A DNA stretch of 39,522 bases, taken from NCBI GenBank assembly GCA_030528845.1, contig JAUMYC010000001.1:1-39522 (forward strand), given 5' to 3'. The notes under the pieces are model-generated. The model was not told the DNA's origin and searched no databases. It saw only the letters and a list, made by a program, of their open reading frames with translations. Each line of letters opens with the position of its first letter. Within the stretch, counting starts at the first letter, position 1. The stretch is from Eubacteriales bacterium (GTDB lineage Bacteria; Bacillota_A; Clostridia; Christensenellales; Aristaeellaceae). The position numbers and the translations under genes were made by a program. Below, piece by piece: positions 15,370-24,079 of the stretch.

Positions 15370-16413
15370 TTACATTTTGATCTGCTCGCCGGTCTTGGCG
15401 GATTCGAACATCGCCTCGAGGATCTGGAACACGCGGCGCACCTGACAGGGCTTGACGATGAGCTCAGCCTTGCCGTCCACCGCGTCGCGCAGGTTGGCGT
15501 AATACTCGGTCAGCTCCGCCGGGCTGTCGGGCAGCTCGTGCTCGAGGATCTCCTTCGCGCCGCGGGGGGCGAAGGTGCGGGTCGGGCCGGAGGTGGTCAT
15601 GACCACGATCTCCTCGGGCTCGACGGTCTCATCCACGCTGATCACGCCGCCGTTGCGGGTGAAGTCGTTGATATAGAGCGTGCCCTTGTCGCCAAGGACC
15701 ATCCAGCGCGGCAGCTGCTTGAGCACCCAGGTGCCCACTTCCATCTGGATGTGCGCGCCGCTGTGCAGGTCCATGACCAGATAGAAATAATCCTCGACCT
15801 CGGGGGTCTTGACCTTGACCGTCTTGCAGAAGACGGACTTGACCGAATCGTAGCCCAGCATCCAGAGCAGCTGGTCGATGAAATGGACGCCCCAGTCGTA
15901 GATCATGCCGCCGCCGTGCTCCGGCTCTGCGCGCCAGCCGAACATGGCGCCGCGCGCGCCGTGCAGACGAGACTGGATGGAATAGACGTTGCCCAGTTCG
16001 CCGGATTCAAAGACCTCGCGCATGATGCGGTAATCCTTGTCCCAGCGGCGGTTCTGATGCACGGTGAAGAGCACGTTGTTCTTCTGAGAGGTCTCGATCA
16101 TCTGATCGACCTCCGCAAGGCTCATCGCCACCGGCTTTTCGCAGATGACGTTCTTGCCGGCTTTCATGGCCGCGCAGGCCAGAGAGCAGTGCACCTCGTT
16201 GGGCGTGGCGACCAGCACCAGGTTCACTTCTTCGTCCTTGAGGAACTCTTCCAGTTTGTCATAGCCGCGCAGACCGATGGAACGCGCCTCTTCGACCTTT
16301 TCCGGCACGATATCGTATGCCGCGACGACCTTTACATCTTCCACCTTGGGGGCGTTGTTCAGATGCCAATGTCCCATGTACCCAAATCCGATAATACCAA
16401 GCCGAATACCCAT
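15370..16413 (-). CDS. Gfo/Idh/MocA-family NAD(P)-dependent oxidoreductase
   Basis: 347 aa. Cytosolic dehydrogenase family acting on sugars, inositols or their derivatives. Seen: Rossmann start RLGIIGFGYMGHWHL (GxGxxG at residues 9-14), the strand end VVAAYDIVPEK, VLVATPNEVHCSLA, the hallmark EKPVAMSLAE (Lys of EKP), and the C-terminal domain with HGARGAMFGWR, HGGGMIYDWGVHFIDQLLWMLG (Asp-x-x-x-His motif of the active site) and KGTLYINDF. The substrate cannot be told from sequence. Start follows GGAGGG at a 9-nt gap. Monocistronic, with a long A+T-rich upstream region (see 16414-16788) that carries palindromes suited to regulation. Confidence 0.9.
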   Translation of the reverse strand: MGIRLGIIGFGYMGHWHLNNAPKVEDVKVVAAYDIVPEKVEEARSIGLRGYDKLEEFLKDEEVNLVLVATPNEVHCSLACAAMKAGKNVICEKPVAMSLAEVDQMIETSQKNNVLFTVHQNRRWDKDYRIMREVFESGELGNVYSIQSRLHGARGAMFGWRAEPEHGGGMIYDWGVHFIDQLLWMLGYDSVKSVFCKTVKVKTPEVEDYFYLVMDLHSGAHIQMEVGTWVLKQLPRWMVLGDKGTLYINDFTRNGGVISVDETVEPEEIVVMTTSGPTRTFAPRGAKEILEHELPDSPAELTEYYANLRDAVDGKAELIVKPCQVRRVFQILEAMFESAKTGEQIKM

Positions 16414-16788
16414 GTGTTCTGACCCTCCACTCCTGAAAATGAGAATCGTTTTGCCGTTGGTGCAGAAGGTAACCTACCATAATACAAGTACTTAGCGCTT
16501 TTATCTTACCAGATTCCATGCGCAATGTCGATGGAAGAACATGCCATGTTCCGGTCAAATATTTTGATCGCTTTCGCCATTTTGTTAATTTTTTGATATA
16601 TCTCTTAACATCGCCTATCTGCTCCCTGCGCGCCGCATCCCGCGCCTGTGCGTTTGCGTCCAAAAAGTAAACAGAGATGGGCAAAACAGCGATTTTTCAC
16701 ATCCTTTTTCCTTCCTTAGTATACGCAAAAAAACTTCTGTGCTATAATAAGATGATACGATATGGCTCGCGAAAGGAGCATGACACAA
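16414..16788. other. Divergent intergenic region upstream of the oxidoreductase and maf genes
   Basis: 375 bp without a gene, more A+T-rich than its neighbours. It contains an inverted repeat GAACATG-C-CATGTTC (16537-16551), an AGCGCT palindrome (16494-16499, minus-strand context TAAAAGCGCTAAGT, two mismatches from a catabolite-responsive element), a possible minus-strand -10 (TATTAT, about 16478-16483) with a poor -35, and the maf promoter -10. No sRNA or terminator was recognised. Confidence 0.5.
16743..16748 (+). promoter_or_regulatory. -10 element of the maf-mre-rodA operon
   Basis: TATAAT, 41 bp before the maf start. No good -35 lies at 16-18 bp (TATACG region); TTAGTA is at 21 bp. The operon may have further upstream signals. 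Confidence 0.5.
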
Positions 16789-17367
16789 ATGCATGCGCAG
16801 GAGAAAAAACTCATCCTCGCCTCGGCCTCGCCCCGCCGGCATGAGCTGCTGGCAGAAATGGGCGTGCCCTACACCATCCTCGTGACCGACGCGGACGAGA
16901 CGGTCATCGGCAGGCCGGAGGAGCGAGTGCGCATTCTGGCCGAGCGCAAGGCCCGCGCCGCCGCCGAAGGCTTGCAGGAAGGCCTCGTTCTGGGGGCGGA
17001 TACCCTCGTCGCTCTGGACGAGCGCAGCCTCGGCAAGCCCGAGGACGAGCAGGACGCCCGCTTTATGATCATGTCCCTTTCCGGCAGGACGCATCAGGTC
17101 TACACGGGCGTGTGCCTCTACGACGCGGCGACGAAGACCGCCGCGGTGGGCTGCGCGCGCTCCGACGTCACCTTCCGCCGCCTTTCGCGCGCGGATGTGG
17201 ACGCCTACATGGCCTCGGGCGAATGGGAAGGCAAGGCCGGCTCCTATGCCATTCAGGGCATCGGCGCGGGGCTTGTGGAAAAATACGAGGGCTCTCTGAG
17301 CAATATCATCGGTCTGCCGGTAGAGCTGGTGGAGAAGATGCTGCGCGAGGCGGGCTGGGCGCTGTGA
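16789..17367 (+). CDS. maf: Maf family nucleotide pyrophosphatase
   Basis: 192 aa, normal length. Maf hydrolyses dTTP/UTP or modified nucleoside triphosphates; in Bacillus it is linked to septum control. Seen: LILASASPRRHELLAEMG (S-x-S-P-R-R motif), the acidic VTDADETV, ERKARAAA, GADTLVALDERSLGKP (Asp of the catalytic site), SGRTHQVYTGVCL, and GKAGSYAIQGIGAGLVEKYEGSLSNIIGLPVEL. Start at 16789 because AAAGGAG stands 10 nt before it; two upstream in-frame ATGs overlap or precede that site. It opens the operon maf-mreB-mreC-mreD-PBP2-rodA, an order common in Firmicutes; it is 54 nt from mreB. Confidence 0.95.
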   Translation: MHAQEKKLILASASPRRHELLAEMGVPYTILVTDADETVIGRPEERVRILAERKARAAAEGLQEGLVLGADTLVALDERSLGKPEDEQDARFMIMSLSGRTHQVYTGVCLYDAATKTAAVGCARSDVTFRRLSRADVDAYMASGEWEGKAGSYAIQGIGAGLVEKYEGSLSNIIGLPVELVEKMLREAGWAL

Positions 17368-17421
17368 AGCGCGCCCCTACTCGCGCATCCGGCGCGCGAA
17401 AACGTTCTTTAGGAGGCAGCT

Positions 17422-18462
17422 ATGGCCATTTTTAATTCAGATATCATCGGCATCGACATGGGCAGCGCGGCGACCGCCGTGTACATCGACGGTCTGGGCG
17501 TATGCCTGCGCGAGCCCACGCAGATGCTCGTTTCCCGGGAAGACATGCGGCAGGTGGCGGCCCTCGGCGAAGAGGCCAGCCGCTATGCGGACCGCGCTCC
17601 GGAGGAGATCATCGCGATGCCCCCCGTGCGCGACAGCGCCGTGACCGACATCGACCTGGCCGCGCTGATGATGCTGGCCATGGCGGAGAAGGCCGCGGGC
17701 CGCAAAAAGCCCATGGAAAAAGGGCGTCTGCTCGTCAGCGCCGCCACGGGGCTGACCCACGTCGAGCATGCGGCGCTGCTCTCCGCGGCGCGGCTGACCG
17801 GCGCAAAGCGCGTCACGGCCATCAATTCCTCCGTGGCGGCGGCCATCGGCGCGGGGCTGGATGTATCCGAGCCGCAGGCCGTGCTGCTGGTGGATCTGGG
17901 CGGCGGCGCGACGGAGATCGCCGTGCTCGCGCTCAGCGGCGTGGCGGCCTCCCGCAGCCTGCGCACCGCCGGTCTGCATTTTGACGAGGCCATCATCCGC
18001 TATATGCGCACACACAAGGGCCTTTCCATCGGCGCGCGCACGGCCGAGGAGATCAAAAAAACCGTCGGCAGCGCGCTCCCCCCGCCGGAGGGCTCCACGG
18101 GAGACATCACCCGCGTGCGCGGACGCGATCTCAAATCCGGCAGGCCCATGGAGCTGAGCGTCAACGCGCGCGAGATCAGCGAGGCGCTGCGCGAGAGCAT
18201 CAAGGTGCTCATCAGCGCCGTGCAGGACGTGCTCATCCGCCTGCCCGCCGAATATGCCGCCGACATCAAAAAGAGCGGCATCCGCCTCACGGGCGGATGC
18301 GCGCTGCTCAGCGGGCTGACGGAGGCGCTTTCCGCCGAGACGGGCCTGCCCGTGGAGGTCACGCAGTCTCCGCAGGACGACGTGGCCAACGGTCTGGGAG
18401 CCATCGGGCGCGACGAGCGCCTGCTGCGCGAGCTCATCGCCGCAGGCTCCGCCGTCGAATAA
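17422..18462 (+). CDS. mreB: Rod-shape determining protein MreB
   Basis: 346 aa, normal length. Actin-like ATPase that forms membrane-bound filaments guiding lateral cell-wall synthesis. Seen: phosphate-1 loop DIIGIDMGSAATAVYIDG (canonical MreB has IGIDLGTANT), ADRAPEEIIAMPPVRDSAVTD, RLLVSAATGLTHVEHAAL, phosphate-2 loop LLVDLGGGATEIAVLAL, the TGGCALLSGL adenosine loop and the C-terminal PQDDVANGLGA. Phosphate-1 differs from the usual GTANT (GSAAT here), a mild divergence. Start after AGGAGG at 6-nt spacing. Second gene of the elongation operon. Confidence 0.96.
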   Translation: MAIFNSDIIGIDMGSAATAVYIDGLGVCLREPTQMLVSREDMRQVAALGEEASRYADRAPEEIIAMPPVRDSAVTDIDLAALMMLAMAEKAAGRKKPMEKGRLLVSAATGLTHVEHAALLSAARLTGAKRVTAINSSVAAAIGAGLDVSEPQAVLLVDLGGGATEIAVLALSGVAASRSLRTAGLHFDEAIIRYMRTHKGLSIGARTAEEIKKTVGSALPPPEGSTGDITRVRGRDLKSGRPMELSVNAREISEALRESIKVLISAVQDVLIRLPAEYAADIKKSGIRLTGGCALLSGLTEALSAETGLPVEVTQSPQDDVANGLGAIGRDERLLRELIAAGSAVE

Positions 18463-18534
18463 TGCATTTCCCGGCGCAGTCCGCCGCCGTCATTTATCTT
18501 GCCTGCCCAGCAGGCCGAAGGAGAGGAATCACCA

Positions 18535-19629
18535 TTGGCTAAACAAAAGCGCCGCCCGGTCCGCAAAAACGGACGGGCGAGGATGTCCGGCACGCTCCGG
18601 CGCGTGCTCTTCGCTGCCGTCGTCATCGTGCTCGCCATCGGCATCGCCGTTTTCCTGCTCGTGCGCCCCGCCGGGCAGATCTCCGTGGCGGAAAACGCCA
18701 TGGGCTCCGTGCTCGCGCCGATCCAGAGCGCCTTCACCAACGCGACGAACTGGGCCGTGAACCTTGTGGAAAACCGCCGCAATTACAACGACCTGAGCGC
18801 GGAATACAACTCGCTCAAGCGCGAAAACGACGCGCTGAAGCTGGAGATCGCCTCGCTCGAGGAGGAAGCCGCGGAAAACGACCGGCTCACCTCTCTCGTG
18901 GGCGCGTTCGACCGCTATTCCTCCCTCAGCCCCGTCTACGGCAAGGTCATCGCCAGAGACCCGGGCGTCTGGTTTGACACCTTCTCCATCAACGTCGGTA
19001 CGCGCGACGGCGTGAAGGCGGACATGGCCGTCGTCACGGGCGAAGGTCTGGTCGGCCGCGTATATGAAGTCGGCTACAACTGGGCCAAGGTGCTCTCCAT
19101 CATCGACAGCCGCTCCGCCGTGGCCTGCCTTGTGCAGCGCACGCGAGACAACGGCGTGCTGCGCGGAGTGACCACCGAGACCTACTCCGTCGCCTCCTGC
19201 TACGGCTACTATCTGCCCGCCTCCTCCGATGCGAGCGTGGGTGACGTGGTCATCACCTCCGGCGTCGATATGCTCTACCCCAAGGGCCTGCCCATCGGCA
19301 CGGTCTCCGCGCTCAGCCGCGAGGGCGAGACGAGCGAAAACTATATCGTCGTCACCCCCTATGCCGATTTCCAGCACATCGAGGAAGTGCTCGTGCTGCG
19401 CACGGAGATCGAAAAGGACAGCGATCTGGAATCCCTCCCCACGCCCACGCCCCGGCCCACCAAGGAACCCACCGAGCTGAGCCTGCCCACGCAGGAGCCC
19501 GTGGAGACTCCCAAGCCCGAGGACGACGATTCCATCTGGTACTATCCCACCGCAGCGCCCACCGCGCCGGCCGACCCGGCGGACATGCAGGCCACCGAGG
19601 CCGAATGGGCCGACGGGCTGCAGCAGTGA
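18535..19629 (+). CDS. mreC: Rod-shape determining protein MreC
   Basis: 364 aa. Bitopic membrane protein linking MreB to PBP2. Layout: basic N-terminus, one membrane segment (VLFAAVVIVLAIGIAVFLLV), coiled coil (YNDLSAEYNSLKRENDALKL and on to ENDRL), beta-barrel domain (VYGKVIARDPGVWFDTFSIN, DGVKADMAVVTGEGLVGRV, SRSAVACLVQRTRDNGVLRG, GYYLPASSDASVGDVVITSG), then a Pro/Thr/Glu-rich tail of ~65 residues (PTPTPRPTKEPTELS...). The tail is longer than in most MreC proteins. Translation starts at TTG (18535), with AAGGAG 11 nt before; an ATG 12 codons upstream lies before the ribosome site. Follows mreB by 72 nt. Confidence 0.93.
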   Translation: MAKQKRRPVRKNGRARMSGTLRRVLFAAVVIVLAIGIAVFLLVRPAGQISVAENAMGSVLAPIQSAFTNATNWAVNLVENRRNYNDLSAEYNSLKRENDALKLEIASLEEEAAENDRLTSLVGAFDRYSSLSPVYGKVIARDPGVWFDTFSINVGTRDGVKADMAVVTGEGLVGRVYEVGYNWAKVLSIIDSRSAVACLVQRTRDNGVLRGVTTETYSVASCYGYYLPASSDASVGDVVITSGVDMLYPKGLPIGTVSALSREGETSENYIVVTPYADFQHIEEVLVLRTEIEKDSDLESLPTPTPRPTKEPTELSLPTQEPVETPKPEDDDSIWYYPTAAPTAPADPADMQATEAEWADGLQQ

Positions 19630-19677
19630 GCCCCTCTCTTGTGTTGATATCCCCGCCGAAAGTCGAGGTCTGAAATC

Positions 19678-20172
19678 GTGTTTCGACGCATCTTTCCTTT
19701 TCTGGCCGTGCTCCTGTTCGTCGTGGCGGACACCTCCGTCGTGCCCATGGCCGCGCAGGGCTGGCTCTATCCGCTCTTTGGCTACACAGCCGTGCTCACC
19801 TTCGGCCTGCTTCTGGGCCGCACGCGCGGCGCGCTCTATGGGATCATCGCCGGCCTGCTCGTCGACGTGACCTCCTCCATCCCCTTCGGGCTGATGACGG
19901 TGCTCTATGCCGTGGGCGGCTTCGCCTCCGGTTTTGCCGGGCGAAAGCTGCGCCGCAATGTGCTCAGCACCGTGCTCGCGCCGCTGGCCTGCCTGCTCGT
20001 CTTTGAGGCGGGCATGCTCTGCTATGCGGCCATCGCCGGGATGGATTTCGCCCCCGTGCTGCTCTACCGCGCCGGGGCGCGCATACTTGTCAACGTGGTG
20101 CTGGTGCAGCTGGAATACCTACTCTTCGATCTGGTCTGCCGCCCGAAGACGAGCCGCTATGAAACGCGCTGA
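19678..20172 (+). CDS. mreD: Rod-shape determining protein MreD
   Basis: 164 aa, normal. Small polytopic membrane protein of the elongasome. Hydrophobic segments: IFPFLAVLLFVVADTSVV, LFGYTAVLTFGLLLG, ALYGIIAGLLVDVTSSIPFG, LMTVLYAVGGFASGFAG, VLAPLACLLVFEAGMLCYAA, and ILVNVVLVQLEYLLFDLV. The pattern GLLVDVTSSIPFG is the typical MreD signature region. GTG start at 19678 behind GAGGT. Lies between mreC and the PBP2 gene; role from context as well as sequence. Confidence 0.9.
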   Translation: MFRRIFPFLAVLLFVVADTSVVPMAAQGWLYPLFGYTAVLTFGLLLGRTRGALYGIIAGLLVDVTSSIPFGLMTVLYAVGGFASGFAGRKLRRNVLSTVLAPLACLLVFEAGMLCYAAIAGMDFAPVLLYRAGARILVNVVLVQLEYLLFDLVCRPKTSRYETR

Positions 20173-20244
20173 CGCAACGGGCGGGCGCGCCCGTCCGTCC
20201 AAAACCAAACACGACCCCACGCCCCGGAAAGGAGGCTGACCGCA

Positions 20245-22710
20245 ATGCGGCCGACCAAATACCGCTATTTTGTCTTTATCGTGCTGCTGTTTCTGGTCTT
20301 CACGATGATGTTCGGCCAGCTCGTCAACCTGCAGCTGATCGATTCGAACGATTATGTCGCGCAGGCCGACAGCAAATCCACCCGCACGGTGAACGTCTTC
20401 GGCAAGCGCGGCACGATCTACGACAGGAACATGACCGTGCTGGCCTACGACCGCGAGAGCTACAACGTGCAGTTCTACCGCGACCCGGACCGCAACACGC
20501 AGGCCGACCGCGAAGCCTACACGCAGGTCATCTACGAGCTGATCCGGCTCATCGAATCCAACGGCAACACCACCGTCAACGATTTCTGGCTCTCGCGCGA
20601 CGAGAACGGCCAGTGGCAGTTTGACACCGGCGGAACGACCGAATATGTGCGCAGCGAGCGCGAGCGGCAGTGGCGCGAAAACTTCTATCTCACCAGCAAA
20701 TCCGACACCGTCGACACGCTCTTTGACACTCTGTGCGAGAACTACGGCGTGCCGGAGGAGCTCGACGAGGAGATGAAGATCAAGATCCTCGCAATCTGGC
20801 AGGAATCGCGCATGAGCGCCTACCTCTCCACGCCCGTCACCATTGCCTACGACGTCAGTCAGGAGACCGTCTCGGAGATCGAGGTGCGCTCCATGGAGCT
20901 TGACGGCGTCTCCATCTCCGAAAGCTACGAGCGCGTCTACCCGCAGGGCGAGGCCGCCTGCCATATCATCGGCTATATCTCCCGCATCTCCGGCTCCGAT
21001 TCGCTCGAGGATTACCTCGAAAAGGGCTACTCGCGCGATTCCCTCGTGGGCATGTCCGGCATCGAGGCCTCCATGGAGGATCAGCTCACCGCTTCCATCT
21101 CCTATCGCCAGGGCGAGCAGGTGTTTGAAGTCAACAACCGCGGCAAGGCCGTGCGCGAGCTGAGCTACACCGAGCCCATCGACGGAAACGACGTGATCCT
21201 CACGATCGATCTGGACCTGCAGCGCGTGATGGACGACGCGCTGGAGAAGCAGATCAAAGCCCTGCACGAGGAAGAGATCGAAGTCATGTCCGACCGCTGG
21301 CAGCGCAAGAACGCCGAGACGCTGGCCGAATATGCCGAGAGCGGGCGCGAAGTGCAGCTGGCGGAAACGGGCGCCATGGTCGCGCTCGACCCGAACAACG
21401 GCGAAGTGCTGGCCATGTCGAGCTATCCGACCTTTGACCTCTCCCTCTTCTCCGGCGTCATCTCCCCCGGCGACTGGAACGACATCGTGACGGCGGACAA
21501 CAACCCGCTCTACAACCGCGCCGTTTCCGCGCGAGACACGCCCGGCTCCATCTTCAAGATGGTCACGGCGCTCGGTTCGCTCATGGAGGGCAACCTCACG
21601 CTGGATCGCACCATCACCGACGCCGGCGAATTCCTGGGCACCACCACGGTCAACCACCCCAAATGCTGGATCAGCGAGCAGAGCCGCCATAAGCACGCCA
21701 ACCAGACCGTCGTGGAGGGCATCAAGAATTCCTGCAACTATTTCTTCTACACCATCGGCGCGGAGCTGGGCATCTCCGGCATCAACAAATGGGTCGCGCA
21801 GCTGGGCCTGACGACCCGCACGGGCATCGAGCTCAACTCCGAGACGACCTCCTTTGTCGGCAATCAGGACAAGCTCTACGACCTTGACCGTTCCATCGAA
21901 AACCAGTACACCTCCAAGCCCACCTTCGCCTATTACACGATCATCCGCAAGCTGCGCGAGATCGGCTCCGACCGCGGCATCGAATATGACGAAGAGCGCC
22001 TGGCCAAGGCCGCGAAATCCATCATGGATATCGCGGGAGATCTCTCCATCCCCAAATCTGACTGGCCGAAGCATATCCGCAACGTGCTCATGGATCAGAT
22101 GGGCCTGCCCAGCGAATATATCTCCCATAACTTCCTGGCCAACGAATTCTACTACTACATACAGGATCTGCGCTGGACGGAAAACGAGACCATCATGGCC
22201 GCCATCGGCCAGTCCATCACGCAGGTGACCCCGGTGGCCGTCGCGCGCTATGTCGCGGCCATCGCCAACGGCGGCACCGTCTACGACGTGCAGCTGGTCG
22301 ACAAGATCGTCTCCTCCACCGGCTCGATCGTGCTGGACAAGGAGCCCGTCGTCGCCAACCAGATCACCGGCGCGGACGACTATCTCGAGGCCATCCGTCA
22401 GGGCATGGAAGAAGTTGCCGACGAAAACGAAGACGGTACCGCATCGCTGCAGTTCGCCGGGTTTGAATACTCCGTCGGCGCGAAGACCGGCACCGCCGAA
22501 CGAACCGAGCTGGACGTGGAAAACAACGCGTGGCTGGTGACCTACGCCCCTGCGGACGACCCGCAGATCGTCGTCATCACCTATATCCAGAACGGCTATT
22601 CCGGCTCGCATGCCGCCGACGCCCCCAAGGCCGTCATCAAGTATTACCTCGATTCGCTCCGCCAGAAGGAGGATCTCACCTTCTGCGACGAGAACACCCT
22701 CGCGGACTGA
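20245..22710 (+). CDS. mrdA: Penicillin-binding protein 2 (class B transpeptidase of the elongasome)
   Basis: 821 aa, larger than typical PBP2 (~630-720 aa). D,D-transpeptidase that crosslinks peptidoglycan in rod elongation with RodA. N-terminal membrane anchor (YFVFIVLLFLVFTMMFGQLV), pedestal domain (KRGTIYDRNMTVLAYDRESY), then the catalytic domain: SxxK S435-I-F-K438, SxN S496-C-N498, and KTG K747-T-G749. The stretch between SxN and KTG is ~250 residues, against ~150-160 in usual class B enzymes; the extra part lies around 545-650 (YTIIRKLREIGSDRGIEYDE through FLANEFYYYIQDLRWTENET), before the conserved AIGQSITQVTPVAVARY. Start ATG follows AAAGGAGG at 9 nt. Fifth gene of the operon. Confidence 0.94.
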   Translation: MRPTKYRYFVFIVLLFLVFTMMFGQLVNLQLIDSNDYVAQADSKSTRTVNVFGKRGTIYDRNMTVLAYDRESYNVQFYRDPDRNTQADREAYTQVIYELIRLIESNGNTTVNDFWLSRDENGQWQFDTGGTTEYVRSERERQWRENFYLTSKSDTVDTLFDTLCENYGVPEELDEEMKIKILAIWQESRMSAYLSTPVTIAYDVSQETVSEIEVRSMELDGVSISESYERVYPQGEAACHIIGYISRISGSDSLEDYLEKGYSRDSLVGMSGIEASMEDQLTASISYRQGEQVFEVNNRGKAVRELSYTEPIDGNDVILTIDLDLQRVMDDALEKQIKALHEEEIEVMSDRWQRKNAETLAEYAESGREVQLAETGAMVALDPNNGEVLAMSSYPTFDLSLFSGVISPGDWNDIVTADNNPLYNRAVSARDTPGSIFKMVTALGSLMEGNLTLDRTITDAGEFLGTTTVNHPKCWISEQSRHKHANQTVVEGIKNSCNYFFYTIGAELGISGINKWVAQLGLTTRTGIELNSETTSFVGNQDKLYDLDRSIENQYTSKPTFAYYTIIRKLREIGSDRGIEYDEERLAKAAKSIMDIAGDLSIPKSDWPKHIRNVLMDQMGLPSEYISHNFLANEFYYYIQDLRWTENETIMAAIGQSITQVTPVAVARYVAAIANGGTVYDVQLVDKIVSSTGSIVLDKEPVVANQITGADDYLEAIRQGMEEVADENEDGTASLQFAGFEYSVGAKTGTAERTELDVENNAWLVTYAPADDPQIVVITYIQNGYSGSHAADAPKAVIKYYLDSLRQKEDLTFCDENTLAD

Positions 22711-22738
22711 CGCCCGCCGCATCGAAAGGAGCCTCTCC

Positions 22739-24013
22739 ATGACAGAGACCACGCCGCGCGCCAAGCGCGGCCACAGCTTCAAAAAACAGATCTCCCGCCT
22801 GCAGAGCTTCATCCGGCACAATCGGTTTGACCCTCTGCTGGTGCGCCGGGTGGACTGGATCCTGCTCTCGCTCGTGCTGGCGATCTCCCTGTTCGGGGTG
22901 GTGTGCATCTTCGCGGCCACGGGCCTGCCCACCGAGGAGAAGGCCACGTCCTTTCTGGAGCTGCTCTCCATACAGCCCACGAACTATGCGCGGCTGCAGC
23001 TGCTCTGGATCCTCGTCGGTCTGGTCGCCATGTGCGCCACGATATACTTCTCCTACCAGATCCTCTCCGACCTCTCCAACTTCATCTACTGGGCGAACAT
23101 CGGCCTGCTGGTGCTCGTGCTGGCCATGGAAGCCGGCCGCGGCGGCATGTCCGGCTGGTTCCGCGTCGGCGCCAGCCGTACCTTCCAGCCCTCCGAGATC
23201 GCCAAGCTCGCCATCATCATCTCCATGGCCAAGTGGTTCTCCAACCGTAAAAAGCCCATCCAGACCTTTGGCGAGCTGCTGCCCGCCGTGGCCTATCTGA
23301 GCCTGCCGCTGCTGCTGATCCTCGCGCAGCCGGACTTCGGCACGGCCGTCGTGTACATCGCCATCTTCGCCGTGCTGCTCTTCGTCTCCGGCACGAGCTA
23401 CAAGCTCATCGGCGGCATCCTCGCCACGGCGCTGCTGGTTTTGATCCCGCTTTGGTACTATCTGACCAACGCGGATATCTCCGACAACTTCCGCATGATG
23501 CGCATCCTCTCCTTCCTCGACCCCTCGGCCGACCCGGACGCCGCGCGCCAGGTCACCAATGCGAAGATCGCAATCGGCTCGGCGGGGCTCTGGGGCAAGG
23601 GCCTCTTTCAGGAGGGCAGCTTCGCCCTCTTGAACTACGTCCCCGACGATCATACCGACTTCATCTTCGCCATCGTCGCGGAGACCTTCGGCTTTGTCGG
23701 CGCGGGCGCGCTCATCGCGGCCTATTTCTTCCTCATGCTGCGCATGGTCGCCCTGTCCTCGCAGGCGGGCGATTCCTTCGGCTCCTATCTCACCATCGGC
23801 ATCATGGCCATGATGCTCTTCCATATCTTCGAGAACATCTGCATGGTCATCGGCCTGATGCCCGTCACGGGCATCCCGCTGCCGTTCGTGAGCTACGGCG
23901 GCTCGAACATGCTGACCAACTACGTCGGCATCGGCATCATCCTCAACGTACACATGCGCCGGCGCGAGGTGCGCCAGAACACGACGAGCGTGCGCCCGAC
24001 GATAGAGATCTGA
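22739..24013 (+). CDS. rodA: SEDS peptidoglycan polymerase RodA (RodA/FtsW family)
   Basis: 424 aa. Multi-pass membrane glycosyltransferase working with PBP2. Seen: long basic cytoplasmic lead, ~10 hydrophobic segments (LLSLVLAISLFGVVCIFAAT, LQLLWILVGLVAMCATIYF, IGLLVLVLAMEAGRGG, ...), RTFQPSEIAKLAIIISMAKWF, LAQPDFGTAVVYIAIFAVLL, FQEGSFALLNYVPDDHTDFI (the D-H-T-D-F-I active region), and PFVSYGGSNMLTNYVGIGII. The order is that of RodA/FtsW/SpoVE; the mre-PBP2 setting argues for RodA. Start chosen at 22739 behind AAAGGAG (7 nt); the earlier open frame overlaps PBP2. Ends the operon, with a strong terminator. Confidence 0.94.
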   Translation: MTETTPRAKRGHSFKKQISRLQSFIRHNRFDPLLVRRVDWILLSLVLAISLFGVVCIFAATGLPTEEKATSFLELLSIQPTNYARLQLLWILVGLVAMCATIYFSYQILSDLSNFIYWANIGLLVLVLAMEAGRGGMSGWFRVGASRTFQPSEIAKLAIIISMAKWFSNRKKPIQTFGELLPAVAYLSLPLLLILAQPDFGTAVVYIAIFAVLLFVSGTSYKLIGGILATALLVLIPLWYYLTNADISDNFRMMRILSFLDPSADPDAARQVTNAKIAIGSAGLWGKGLFQEGSFALLNYVPDDHTDFIFAIVAETFGFVGAGALIAAYFFLMLRMVALSSQAGDSFGSYLTIGIMAMMLFHIFENICMVIGLMPVTGIPLPFVSYGGSNMLTNYVGIGIILNVHMRRREVRQNTTSVRPTIEI

Positions 24014-24024
24014 CACAGGCACGG

Positions 24025-24057
24025 AAAACCCCCGGAAGCGCTGCTTCCGGGGGTTTT
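24025..24057. terminator. Bidirectional terminator between rodA and the SGNH hydrolase gene
   Basis: Arms AAAACCCCCGGAAGC (24025-24039) and GCTTCCGGGGGTTTT (24043-24057), a perfect 15-bp stem with a 3-nt loop; T runs on both strands. It can end both converging operons. Confidence 0.9.
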
Positions 24058-24079
24058 GTTATGCTTCTCTTTCCGCTCC

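Noticed and set aside
16537..16551. LexA (SOS) box
   Set aside because: GAAC and GTTC are 7 bp apart, not 4 as in the Firmicute box.
20119..22980. 953-codon minus-strand frame across the PBP2 gene
   Set aside because: Shadow of PBP2; no domain, skewed Gly/Asp/Val content.
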